NCBI GenBank assembly: GCA_003216175.1
Contig: QCJG01000002.1
Coordinates: 163,736 to 227,735 of the forward strand
Direction of reading: 5' to 3'
Length of the DNA: 64,000 nt
Source: Prochlorococcus sp. AG-409-A10
GTDB lineage: Bacteria > Cyanobacteriota > Cyanobacteriia > PCC-6307 > Cyanobiaceae
The translations under genes and the position numbers were made by a program. Shown here in pieces: positions 56,897-64,000 of the stretch. The notes below the pieces were generated by a model, which worked only from the letters and a program-made list of their open reading frames with translations, was not told the origin of the DNA and did not search any database. Positions within the stretch are counted from its first letter, which is position 1; every line of letters begins with the position of its first letter.

Positions 56897-59311
56897 ATGG
56901 GATTAACAATAAATCATGATGATTCTAAAAAGACACAAATAATATCAGAGTCTTTGGACTTGCTGGAATGGCCAACTATTTGTAGCCATTTGTCTACATT
57001 CGCGCTTACTCAGCAAGGTCGTAATAAATGTGAAAGCTTTGATTTACCAGTAAATATATCTCTAAGCCAAGAGTTATTGTGCCAAACATTAGAAATTGGA
57101 TCATTAGATATTTCTCTTGAGGGAGGAATATCTTTTGAAGGTGTTCATTATTTGGAAAATATTCTTTTGATATGCTCCAAAGGTGGGGTCGCTACAGGTG
57201 AGGATTTGTTAAAAGTTGCTGATACTTTAAGAGCTGCTAGAAAATTACGAAAACTAATATTTGATCAATTAATACGTCCAAGATTATCTGAATTACTCAA
57301 AGACATTGCAACTTTGCCTGATTTGCAAAAACTCCTCGAATTTGGGCTGGATGAAGGTGGGCGAATTGCAGATCGTGCTAGTCCAAAACTAGCTGAATTA
57401 CGAAGTCATAGGAATTCGGTACGGCTTCAAAGAAAAGATATTCTTCAAGATATTATCCGGAAAAATGGTGGATTACTTCAAGATAATATGATCTCAGAGA
57501 GGTATGGAAGGCCTGTTTTAGCATTTAAAGCAGGGACTTCTGACCAGATTAAAGGAATAGTTCATGATAGTTCAGCTTCAGGAAATACGACCTATGTCGA
57601 GCCACAAGTTGTCATATCAATAGGGAATCGTTTGGCTAAAATAGATTCTGAAATCTCAGATGAAGAGAGGAGACTTTTAGCTAATTGGAGTAAAGAGGTT
57701 GGTTTTAATGCCGATGTAATAGCTCATCTAGGAGAGATTCTTTTACAGATTGAGTTTGCATTGTCAAGAGCACGTTACTCTAAATGGCTTAATGGGGTGC
57801 CAGCAATTCTTGATGAACAAGAAAATACACTATTTGAGATTAAGGATTTTCGTCATCCTTTATTAGTATGGAATGATTTCCATGAGAAAAAAAGTACAGT
57901 AGTTCCAACTAGTTTTGATGTCCCATCTGATTTAAAAGTTGTTGCAATTACAGGTCCTAATACTGGAGGCAAAACAGTTGCGTTGAAAAGTATTGGGCTA
58001 GCAGTTTTAATGGCAAAAGCAGGTTTACTTTTGCCTTGTACAGGCTCACCAAGATTGCCCTGGTGTAAAAATGTTTTGGCTGATATTGGTGATGAGCAGT
58101 CATTACAGCAAAATTTATCTACATTTAGTGGACATATCCTTCGTATAAGTCGAATACTCGATGCGATAGCTTTTTCTCCTGGTACTACTCTCGTTCTTTT
58201 AGATGAGGTTGGAGCAGGAACTGATCCCTCTGAAGGTACAGCTTTAGCTATGGCTCTGTTAAAGATTATGGCGGATAGAGCACGATTAACTATCGCGACT
58301 ACTCATTTTGGAGAATTAAAAGCACTCAAATATAGTGATACAAGATTTGAAAATGCTTCAGTTTCTTTTGATAGTGAAACAATAAAACCAACCTTTCATT
58401 TGCAATGGGGAATTCCTGGTAGGAGTAATGCAATTGAGATTTCAAAAAGACTTGGTCTCGATTCGGAAGTGATAAAACGTGCTCAAGAGTTTATCAATCC
58501 GGCAAGCGTTGATAATGTAAATCATGTTATTAAAGGCCTAGAAAAACAAAGAGAGCGGCAACAATCAGCAGCTGAAGATGCCGCGGCTTTATTGGCAAAA
58601 ACTGAATTATTACATGAAGAATTACTTGATAGATGGCAGAAACAACGTCAACAAACGGAGAAGTTTAATGAACAAGGAAGGTTCAAGCTGGAGTCATCAA
58701 TTCGAGAAGGTCAAAAAGAAGTTAGACATTTGATTAAACGCTTGCGCGATCAAAATGCTAGTGGTGAAACAGCAAGAATTGCTGGTCAACGATTACGGCA
58801 AATGGAGAAGGGATATGGGAGCGATAGGCGGATTCAGCGTATGCCTGGCTGGGTCCCCAAGATTGGGGACAAAGTTAGATTGTCTTCTATAGGTAAAGCA
58901 GGTGAAATAATTTCTTTCTCAGATGATGGAATGCAATTAACAGTATTATGCGGTGTATTTCGAAGCAAAGTGAGCTTATCTGCAGTAGAAAGTCTTGATG
59001 GTCAAAAAGCGGAAATAAATACAACGGTGAAAGTTAAAACTTCGCAAGTAAGAAAGAATTTTTCCTTGGTTCGCACTACGAAAAATACTCTAGATGTAAG
59101 AGGTTTACGAGTGCATGAGGCAGAGGGGGTAATTGAAGAAAAGCTGAGGAATTGTTCTGGAGCTTTGTGGGTTATTCATGGAATTGGTTCTGGGAAACTG
59201 AAAAAAGGTTTGAGGAAATGGTTAGATTCACTTTCTTATATTGAGAAAGTAGTCGATGCAGAACCTCATGATGGTGGTCCAGGATGTAGTGTTATATGGA
59301 TGCTTGAATAA
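56897..59311 (+). CDS. mutS2: Endonuclease MutS2 (MutS homologue with Smr domain)
   Basis: The protein has a MutS core without mismatch-recognition domain I, an ATPase with ITGPNTGGKTVALKSIGLAVLMA, LLDEVGAGTDPSEG and TTHFGELKA, and a coiled-coil insertion. A C-terminal Smr endonuclease domain follows (LDVRGLRVHEAEGVIEEKL, WVIHGIGSGKLKKGLRKWL). MutS2 has been linked to suppressing recombination or rescuing collided ribosomes. The track start at 56831 overlaps the VOC gene; ATG 56897 (MGLTINHDDSKK) is preferred, giving about 804 residues. Confidence 0.95.
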   Translation: MGLTINHDDSKKTQIISESLDLLEWPTICSHLSTFALTQQGRNKCESFDLPVNISLSQELLCQTLEIGSLDISLEGGISFEGVHYLENILLICSKGGVATGEDLLKVADTLRAARKLRKLIFDQLIRPRLSELLKDIATLPDLQKLLEFGLDEGGRIADRASPKLAELRSHRNSVRLQRKDILQDIIRKNGGLLQDNMISERYGRPVLAFKAGTSDQIKGIVHDSSASGNTTYVEPQVVISIGNRLAKIDSEISDEERRLLANWSKEVGFNADVIAHLGEILLQIEFALSRARYSKWLNGVPAILDEQENTLFEIKDFRHPLLVWNDFHEKKSTVVPTSFDVPSDLKVVAITGPNTGGKTVALKSIGLAVLMAKAGLLLPCTGSPRLPWCKNVLADIGDEQSLQQNLSTFSGHILRISRILDAIAFSPGTTLVLLDEVGAGTDPSEGTALAMALLKIMADRARLTIATTHFGELKALKYSDTRFENASVSFDSETIKPTFHLQWGIPGRSNAIEISKRLGLDSEVIKRAQEFINPASVDNVNHVIKGLEKQRERQQSAAEDAAALLAKTELLHEELLDRWQKQRQQTEKFNEQGRFKLESSIREGQKEVRHLIKRLRDQNASGETARIAGQRLRQMEKGYGSDRRIQRMPGWVPKIGDKVRLSSIGKAGEIISFSDDGMQLTVLCGVFRSKVSLSAVESLDGQKAEINTTVKVKTSQVRKNFSLVRTTKNTLDVRGLRVHEAEGVIEEKLRNCSGALWVIHGIGSGKLKKGLRKWLDSLSYIEKVVDAEPHDGGPGCSVIWMLE

Positions 59312-59412
59312 TTTTGGGGTGAAAAATTGTAAAAAGTGTCTTCAAATTCTTTGATTTAGCAAGTATGAATTTAAGAATTATTATTTAGTTTATTGATCAA
59401 ATATATTCCTAA

Positions 59413-60402
59413 ATGCAATTTATTGATCAGGCCATTATTGATGTTAGAGCAGGTTCAGGTGGTGATGGCATCTCTGCTTTTAGAAGAGAAAAGTATGTTC
59501 CAGCAGGTGGACCTGCGGGTGGAGATGGAGGACAAGGAGGAAATGTTGTTTTAGAGGCTGACGATAACTTGCAAACTCTTCTGGATTTCAAATTTCAGAA
59601 ATTAATTTCTGCTGAGAATGGTCATAGGGGCGGTCCCAATAAATGCACTGGAGCATCAGGAAAAGATACTGTACTTAAAGTTCCATGCGGAACAGAGGTG
59701 AGACATCTTTCTACAAATATCATTTTTGGTGACTTAACTCACAAAGGCCAGCAACTGATTGTCGCTTTTGGCGGGAAAGGAGGTTTTGGTAATGCTCGCT
59801 ATCTATCAAACAGCAATAGAGCCCCAGAAAAATTTACTGAAGGGGGAGTTGGGGAAGAATGGTCATTGCAATTGGAATTAAAACTTCTAGCAGAAGTTGG
59901 AATTATTGGCTTGCCCAATGCAGGTAAAAGTACGTTGATTTCTGTACTCTCCTCTGCAAGACCAAAAATTGCTGATTATCCTTTTACAACTTTAATTCCT
60001 AATCTAGGAGTAGTAAGAAGACCTTCAGGAGATGGAACAGTTTTTGCTGATATTCCTGGTTTAATTTCTGGAGCCTCAAAAGGTATTGGACTAGGGCATG
60101 ATTTTCTCCGACATATTGAAAGAACAAAGGTTTTACTTCATTTAATTGACTCAACATCAAATGATCCGATAAATGATTTAAAAACTATTAATCAGGAATT
60201 AACGTCTTATGGTCATGGTTTAATTTCTAGGCCTAGAATATTTGTACTTAGTAAAAAAGAACTATTAAATGAGAATGAAATAAAAAATCTTTTAAATAAA
60301 ATTGAGAAATTAACTAGAAAAAAGGTACATATAATTTCTGCAGTAACGAAATTTGGTCTGGATGATTTGTTGAGTTCTATTTGGAGCGAACTTGGACATT
60401 AA
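59413..60402 (+). CDS. obgE: Obg/CgtA GTPase
   Basis: Obg acts in 50S assembly and stress control. The 329-residue protein has the glycine-rich Obg fold ([41 protein letters not shown]) followed by a G domain: [66 protein letters not shown], and the KKEL G4-like motif. It lacks the OCT C-terminal domain, as in many cyanobacterial Obg proteins. It is 101 nt downstream of mutS2. Confidence 0.96.
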   Translation: MQFIDQAIIDVRAGSGGDGISAFRREKYVPAGGPAGGDGGQGGNVVLEADDNLQTLLDFKFQKLISAENGHRGGPNKCTGASGKDTVLKVPCGTEVRHLSTNIIFGDLTHKGQQLIVAFGGKGGFGNARYLSNSNRAPEKFTEGGVGEEWSLQLELKLLAEVGIIGLPNAGKSTLISVLSSARPKIADYPFTTLIPNLGVVRRPSGDGTVFADIPGLISGASKGIGLGHDFLRHIERTKVLLHLIDSTSNDPINDLKTINQELTSYGHGLISRPRIFVLSKKELLNENEIKNLLNKIEKLTRKKVHIISAVTKFGLDDLLSSIWSELGH

Positions 60403-60479
60403 TTAATTGTTATGAGTGAATCATACCTACTTGTCTTGTCGTTAATTCTTGGTCATAACTAAAGAGAGTTTTTAAAATT

Positions 60480-60662
60480 ATGGATTTTTACAGTTGTTTT
60501 GATGGACAAGGCGAAATTATTGCTCGTTGTCAGACTGATCAAGATATTAATGTTTTAAAGAAAATGGGGAGACCTATCGCTGAGGTACGTCAAATGAAGA
60601 ACGAGGAGGCAGTTGTCTGTTCTTTAACTAGTAGCCCTTCAGATTTTAATATGGATTATTAA
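60480..60662 (+). CDS. Small hypothetical protein (60 aa)
   Basis: The 60-residue product begins MDFYSCFDGQGEIIARCQTD and continues KKMGRPIAEVRQMKNEEAVVC. It has three cysteines and no membrane segment. Its sequence resembles short conserved hypotheticals of marine picocyanobacteria, which is a weak recollection. It follows obgE by 77 nt and ends in a strong terminator, so it may be co-transcribed with obgE. The function is not known. Confidence 0.7.
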   Translation: MDFYSCFDGQGEIIARCQTDQDINVLKKMGRPIAEVRQMKNEEAVVCSLTSSPSDFNMDY

Positions 60663-60670
60663 TTATCTCA

Positions 60671-60705
60671 GAAAAAAAGGGGCAATCGAATTGCCCCTTT
60701 TTTTT
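60671..60705. terminator. Strong bidirectional terminator
   Basis: The inverted repeat AAAAAAAGGGGCAAT/ATTGCCCCTTTTTTT has a 3-nt loop and extends into A-runs and T-runs. It is symmetrical, so it can stop the 60-aa gene on the plus strand and the CP12 gene on the minus strand. Confidence 0.92.
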
Positions 60706-60723
60706 CGTCTTTATTTTCTTGTA

Positions 60724-60942
60724 TTAATCGTCGTATACTAAGCACTCTGGTTCGTCAGGATTAGCATCGCAGAAAAGTTCAAGCGCATTTGGATCATGCT
60801 TGTCTTCAGGATGATGCTCTTTATATTCCTTAAGAGAATTAAGTTCATCTTCTAAGTGATGGAGCTTAGATTCATTCCCCTGAGCTTTAGCTTCTTGGAT
60901 CTCAGATTCATCCTTTTTAATATGCTCGTCAATGGTTTTCAT
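60724..60942 (-). CDS. CP12-family Calvin-cycle regulator, N-terminal cysteine pair absent
   Basis: CP12 proteins tie GAPDH and phosphoribulokinase into an inactive complex in the dark. The C-terminal GAPDH-binding motif is intact: NALELFCDANPDEPECLVYDD, with C58 and C67. The N-terminal part is charged and helical (DEHIKKDESEIQEAKAQGN), and neither the N-terminal Cys pair nor the AWD-VEEL core motif is seen. The 72-residue length is near normal, so the region is diverged and not deleted. This matches the two-Cys CP12 variants. The strong terminator lies 20 nt after it. Confidence 0.92.
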   Translation of the reverse strand: MKTIDEHIKKDESEIQEAKAQGNESKLHHLEDELNSLKEYKEHHPEDKHDPNALELFCDANPDEPECLVYDD

Positions 60943-60999
60943 GGCTTCTTGTTAAGAGCAGGATAATTTGATTTATACATTAATTATGTCGGAGGAATA

Positions 61000-61089
61000 A
61001 TGCACGTGGTTTGTAAATTTGGTTGGATTTCCTCACCATTCCCTGACTTAAGACATCAAAAAGGGGTCTTTTGTAAGTTTCCTCCTTGA
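61000..61089 (+). CDS. Possible short ORF with a strong ribosome-binding site
   Basis: ATG 61000 is preceded by GGAGG at a 4-nt spacing (GGAGGAATAATG), an unusually good Shine-Dalgarno for this genome. It opens a 29-codon frame beginning MHVVCKFGWISSPFPDLRH and ending at TGA 61087. The sequence resembles nothing I know, and length alone is weak evidence. It is divergent from CP12. Confidence 0.25.
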   Translation: MHVVCKFGWISSPFPDLRHQKGVFCKFPP

Positions 61090-61117
61090 ATTTAAAATTG
61101 ATCATTGGTCGATTTAT

Positions 61118-61780
61118 TCAACTATTAGATTCTTTTAGTTTCCTTTGGCTTTCTAGAAAATCAAAAACGCTCTTATCTCCTATATCTGCTTCTGCTGGCA
61201 AGTTGAATTTCCTTATTCCAAGTATTAGCAATAGCAAGGACGATATCCCTAGCATTGCAAAAGTGAAACTTGCATTAGCTAATTCAGTTAAATATCCAAT
61301 TAAAGCAATTGGAATAAATATTGTTATACCTATTGCCTCCATTCTTCTAAAGCAGAAAAACTCTTTGAAGCCTACTCCTGTTATGGAGGCAAAAAGCGGT
61401 CCAACGAGAAATATCCACTTTGGATTTTCTTTAAGACCATAGACAAAGTTTGTTAATCCAAAGTGGTATGCAACAATTCCTAAACCAATGCAACCAATTG
61501 CCCAAAAGAATACAAGTGCTTGATGTAAAGGTCTTAAATATATGTGTATCCACTTAAGACCTGAGCCTAGACTGATTACCAATCCAGCAAAATAAATCCA
61601 TACTTGGCTAGATCCATTGGTAAACCATTGGACTAGACCTAACGAAAAAAATAAGCCACAAGAAAGAATAGACAAGCGATAGAAGAGTACTTCTTTCTTG
61701 TCTTTGGGAGTTACGATGAAATCACCATAAACTCCTTTAACAGGATTAGAGGGTTTAAAATAAGAATTTTTTTCTTTCAT
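61118..61780 (-). CDS. DUF2301-like integral membrane protein
   Basis: The 220-residue protein has about six or seven hydrophobic helices after a polar N-terminus (KPSNPVKGVYGDFIVTPKDKKEVLFYR). The GVYGDFIVTP opening and helix pattern agree with the cyanobacterial DUF2301 family, by recall only. No catalytic motif or transport signature is evident. It follows the GST-like gene by 9 nt on the same strand and is probably co-transcribed. Confidence 0.75.
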   Translation of the reverse strand: MKEKNSYFKPSNPVKGVYGDFIVTPKDKKEVLFYRLSILSCGLFFSLGLVQWFTNGSSQVWIYFAGLVISLGSGLKWIHIYLRPLHQALVFFWAIGCIGLGIVAYHFGLTNFVYGLKENPKWIFLVGPLFASITGVGFKEFFCFRRMEAIGITIFIPIALIGYLTELANASFTFAMLGISSLLLLILGIRKFNLPAEADIGDKSVFDFLESQRKLKESNS

Positions 61781-61789
61781 AGTTGATAA

Positions 61790-62764
61790 TTAACTGTTGA
61801 TAATTGTTATAATATTTTCTCCTTTAGGAATAATATTACTTGGATTTAGAGGGAATAAAGCTCCAAAATAATCTTTTCTCCAAGTATCAACATCACATGT
61901 TTTCTTAATATTATACATATTAAAAATCTTTTTCCTCCACTTAATTATATGTGGATATGATTTAATTTGTTTTTGACTGCATTTGAATAGTGGTGAATAA
62001 ATTGCTTCCCATCTAATAATTGTAGGGAAAAGTTTTATATCAGCAACGGAAAGATTTTTCCCACAGAGCCAAGGCCCATTCAATTTAAGATGTTCTTCTA
62101 TAATATCTAGAGCTGTGAACATATTATTTGAAGCTTTTTCATAAGCTTTTTGATTTCTAGCAAATCCACATTTATAAACTCCATTGTTAATATTTTCTTG
62201 AATTAGATTCTGCCATTTAACTATTTGTTTTTGATACTTGCTTGGATTAAGCTCTATTGCTTGATCGCATATAGGCCAGTTATTTAATATCTCGACAAGC
62301 TCAGAACTTTCATTATTTATAAGTCTTAATTTTGATTCTGGTTCATTCCCTGGATCGAAAAGCATTGGTACTGTTGCTCTTCTTGATTGATAATTTCCGC
62401 ATTTTCGATAAAGCTCTTGAAGGGTTTTACAACCGTATATTGAAGGATCTAATATCCATCTTCCACCAGCATTGTCTACTTGAGCAATATGCAGATTGAT
62501 TGATTTCTTTAATCCTTTGACCTCATAAATCATCCATGCTCTATGGGCCCAAGGGCAGCTTTTGCCAATAATCAGGCCTGGCATTTGATTGGAAGCTCTA
62601 CTTTTTAAATCTTCCTTGGTTGGGATTTGAATTTGTTTTTGGAAATTAATTGGCCTCTTGTAATTTCCACTAGAATCTGATGGGGCAAGCCCATCCATTA
62701 GAATTCTCCACTCAAAGCTCCATATTTGTCTCGCAGCTTTTACAAATATTGGTGGTATGGCCAT
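61790..62764 (-). CDS. Glutathionyl-hydroquinone reductase / omega-type glutathione S-transferase
   Basis: The 324-residue protein has a glutathione-binding N-terminal domain with the catalytic CPWAHR motif (C70 in IIGKSCPWAHRAWMIYEVKGL) and a C-terminal helical domain with LNGPWLCGKNLSVADIKLFPTIIRWE. CPWA is typical of GS-hydroquinone reductases (YqjG/ECM4), which remove glutathione from quinone adducts, fitting a quinone-rich photosynthetic cell. It lies upstream of the DUF2301 gene and is divergent from the aspartoacylase. Confidence 0.85.
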   Translation of the reverse strand: MAIPPIFVKAARQIWSFEWRILMDGLAPSDSSGNYKRPINFQKQIQIPTKEDLKSRASNQMPGLIIGKSCPWAHRAWMIYEVKGLKKSINLHIAQVDNAGGRWILDPSIYGCKTLQELYRKCGNYQSRRATVPMLFDPGNEPESKLRLINNESSELVEILNNWPICDQAIELNPSKYQKQIVKWQNLIQENINNGVYKCGFARNQKAYEKASNNMFTALDIIEEHLKLNGPWLCGKNLSVADIKLFPTIIRWEAIYSPLFKCSQKQIKSYPHIIKWRKKIFNMYNIKKTCDVDTWRKDYFGALFPLNPSNIIPKGENIITIINS

Positions 62765-62806
62765 GAATTCCTTTTAAGATTATTTTTATCTATGGGATAT
62801 TGATTA

Positions 62807-63724
62807 ATGATGCAGCTACAGGTACTTCTAGTGGCTGGTACTCATGGTAATGAAATAAACGGTATCTGGCTTTTTGATGAATGGAATAAATCATCTTTAT
62901 TAATAAATACTCATGGGATTAAAACTTTTAAGGTAATAGGAAATCCTGAGGCAAAAAAGGCTGGGAAAAGATACATTCACAATGATTTGAATCGGAGTTT
63001 TCAAAAAGAATTATTTCTATCTATCAACTCTTCAAATTTTGAAAGAAGTAGAGCAAGTGAGTTAGTGAATCTTTATGGAGAGAAAGGAGAAAACCCCTGC
63101 CAAATAGCATTAGATTTTCATACAACGACAGCCTCAATGGGAAGTTGCTTAGTCGTTTATGGCAGAAGAGAGGCAGATTTAGCGTTGGCTTCTTTAATTC
63201 AAAATCAATTAGGTTTGCCAATATATCTTCATGAAGCTGATCAAAAACAAACAGGTTTTTTAGTTGAGTCTTGGCCTTGTGGCCTAGTTGTAGAAATTGG
63301 ACCCGTAGGACAGGGCCTCTTGAATTCGAGAATTATTTCGCAAACAAAATTGATTCTTGAGGCGTTGATGGAACAAATTCATCAAGTTAAGAATTTAAAT
63401 CTTTTTTTTCCTGATAAGTTGATAATTCACAGACATATTAAAAGTATCGATTTCCCAAGAGATAAAGAAGGCAACATTGATGGATATGTGCATTCTCTAC
63501 GTCAATCAAAGGATTGGCAGAAATTAAATAAAAAAGATGAATTGTTTTGTAAGTTAAATGGCGAAATAATTAGGTTTGAAGAAGATGAATCTTACATTCC
63601 TGTTTTCATAAACGAAGCAGCGTATGTGGAAAAAAATATTGCTATGAGCTTCACTAAAAGAGAATTATGGAATTTAAAAAAAGAATGGAAACAATCACTT
63701 ATTGAGCTAGTTCATCAGAAGTAG
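62807..63724 (+). CDS. Aspartoacylase / succinylglutamate desuccinylase family zinc hydrolase
   Basis: The 305-residue zinc carboxypeptidase-like hydrolase has the GTHGNEINGIWLFDEW zinc-binding pattern (His and Glu), GNPEAKKAGKRYIHNDLNRSFQ, ALDFHTTTASMGSCL and the catalytic glutamate in GLVVEIGPVGQG. This is the AspA/AstE family. The physiological acyl substrate is unknown in cyanobacteria. The sequence is complete. It is divergent from the GST gene and its 3' end overlaps a short reverse-strand ORF by 10 nt. Confidence 0.9.
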   Translation: MMQLQVLLVAGTHGNEINGIWLFDEWNKSSLLINTHGIKTFKVIGNPEAKKAGKRYIHNDLNRSFQKELFLSINSSNFERSRASELVNLYGEKGENPCQIALDFHTTTASMGSCLVVYGRREADLALASLIQNQLGLPIYLHEADQKQTGFLVESWPCGLVVEIGPVGQGLLNSRIISQTKLILEALMEQIHQVKNLNLFFPDKLIIHRHIKSIDFPRDKEGNIDGYVHSLRQSKDWQKLNKKDELFCKLNGEIIRFEEDESYIPVFINEAAYVEKNIAMSFTKRELWNLKKEWKQSLIELVHQK

Positions 63725-63849
63725 GTTCTCTCGCTCCAATAAACAACTGCCCCTTGAGCCTCTAATTCATATTTTCTGTGACGTGCATCACTTAGAGGCA
63801 CTCTCTCCTCAAGCCTATTACCATTAATTAGCCATTTGATTAGAACCAA
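63715..63849 (-). CDS. Small hypothetical protein (44 aa), missed by the ORF track
   Basis: On the reverse strand the frame from TTG 63849 to TGA 63715 reads IKWLINGNRLEERVPLSD and continues to EAQGAVVYWSERTYF. The composition, without long homopolymers, looks protein-coding and reminds me of short conserved cyanobacterial proteins. The start codon is not certain, since a stop precedes it and no ATG is in frame. It overlaps the aspartoacylase by 10 nt. Confidence 0.5.
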   Translation of the reverse strand: MVLIKWLINGNRLEERVPLSDARHRKYELEAQGAVVYWSERTYF

Positions 63850-63911
63850 TTCGCGACCTCAAAGACTAAATCTTAAAAGAACCTTAAGGCCTCTTGAGCG
63901 CCCCTTTGGTT

Positions 63912-64000
63912 CTATTTACTGATTCTCTTCATAAATTGTCCTACATATTGGCCACAGAAAGGATCATTCTCCTCTAATATCACCTCTGGCAGTCTAATTA
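63912..64000 (-). CDS. Partial reverse-strand coding sequence running off the right edge
   Basis: The frame is open from the window edge to TAG at 63912-63914 and reads LPEVILEENDPFCGQYVGQF before a basic end (MKRISK). The 29 codons contain no stop, and the composition is protein-like. The gene cannot be identified from this fragment. It would be transcribed towards the 44-aa ORF. Confidence 0.4.
   Translation of the reverse strand, partial: IRLPEVILEENDPFCGQYVGQFMKRISK

Noticed and set aside
59377-59431. Direct repeat TTTATTGATCA at the obgE start
   Set aside because: One copy lies in the coding sequence (FIDQ) and there are only two copies; it is too short and AT-rich for a repeat element.

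Overview
The window is a stretch of a low-GC cyanobacterial chromosome, almost certainly a marine Prochlorococcus (by eye roughly one third G+C, short intergenic gaps, many overlapping genes). The evidence is the combination of chlorophyll synthesis (chlM, hemB), phylloquinone synthesis (menF/A/C/E plus a DHNA-CoA thioesterase), plastoquinone NDH-1 subunits (ndhA, ndhH), ycf29, CP12, SbtA/SbtB and a BicA-like SulP transporter. The LL/NATL-like placement is inference from base composition only. I see no prophage, insertion sequence, CRISPR array, tRNA or rRNA.

Layout. 1-10.5 kb: the 5' end of ndhA, citrate synthase, a DUF3352 envelope protein, rhodanese, trpB, a SUI1 factor, cysC, purE, nagA, chlM, ycf29, cysteine desulfurase. 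10.5-21.9 kb: rsmH, ndhH, the phylloquinone cluster, gshB-grxC, prfB with a recoding site, a DUF3285 protein, ybeY, dgkA, trpG/pabA. 22-33.9 kb: hisC-argS, nadC, mnmE, a DUF2062 protein, a Rel/Spo enzyme, a tandem ABC ATPase, rluD-ylqF. 34-40.2 kb: pgk, an exported hypothetical, murG, a CobD-like aminotransferase, pyrD, rnhA. 40.2-46.6 kb: the classical clpB2-secE-nusG-rplK-rplA-rplJ-rplL block with an L10 leader. 46.7-64 kb: eno, an ABC1 kinase with an apparent frameshift, a thioredoxin-reductase-like gene, the SulP-SbtA-SbtB bicarbonate operon, a J-domain protein, hemB, a VOC protein, mutS2, obgE, CP12, a DUF2301 protein, a glutathionyl-hydroquinone reductase-like gene, an aspartoacylase, and two short genes that the ORF track missed.

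How the genes work together: this is core housekeeping. Carbon supply (SulP/SbtA/SbtB), carbon flux (pgk, eno, gltA, CP12), pigment and quinone synthesis, redox (gshB, grxC, trxB-like) and translation (L7/L12 block, prfB, argS, mnmE, rluD, obgE) dominate.

The best leads are: (1) an out-of-frame, family-like C-terminal extension of the ABC1 kinase just past a T7 run, which indicates a frameshift, slippage or sequence error; (2) a perfect CUU-UGA-C recoding site in prfB; (3) a CP12 lacking the N-terminal cysteine pair; (4) several short ORFs. I found no convincing wholly new multi-gene system.
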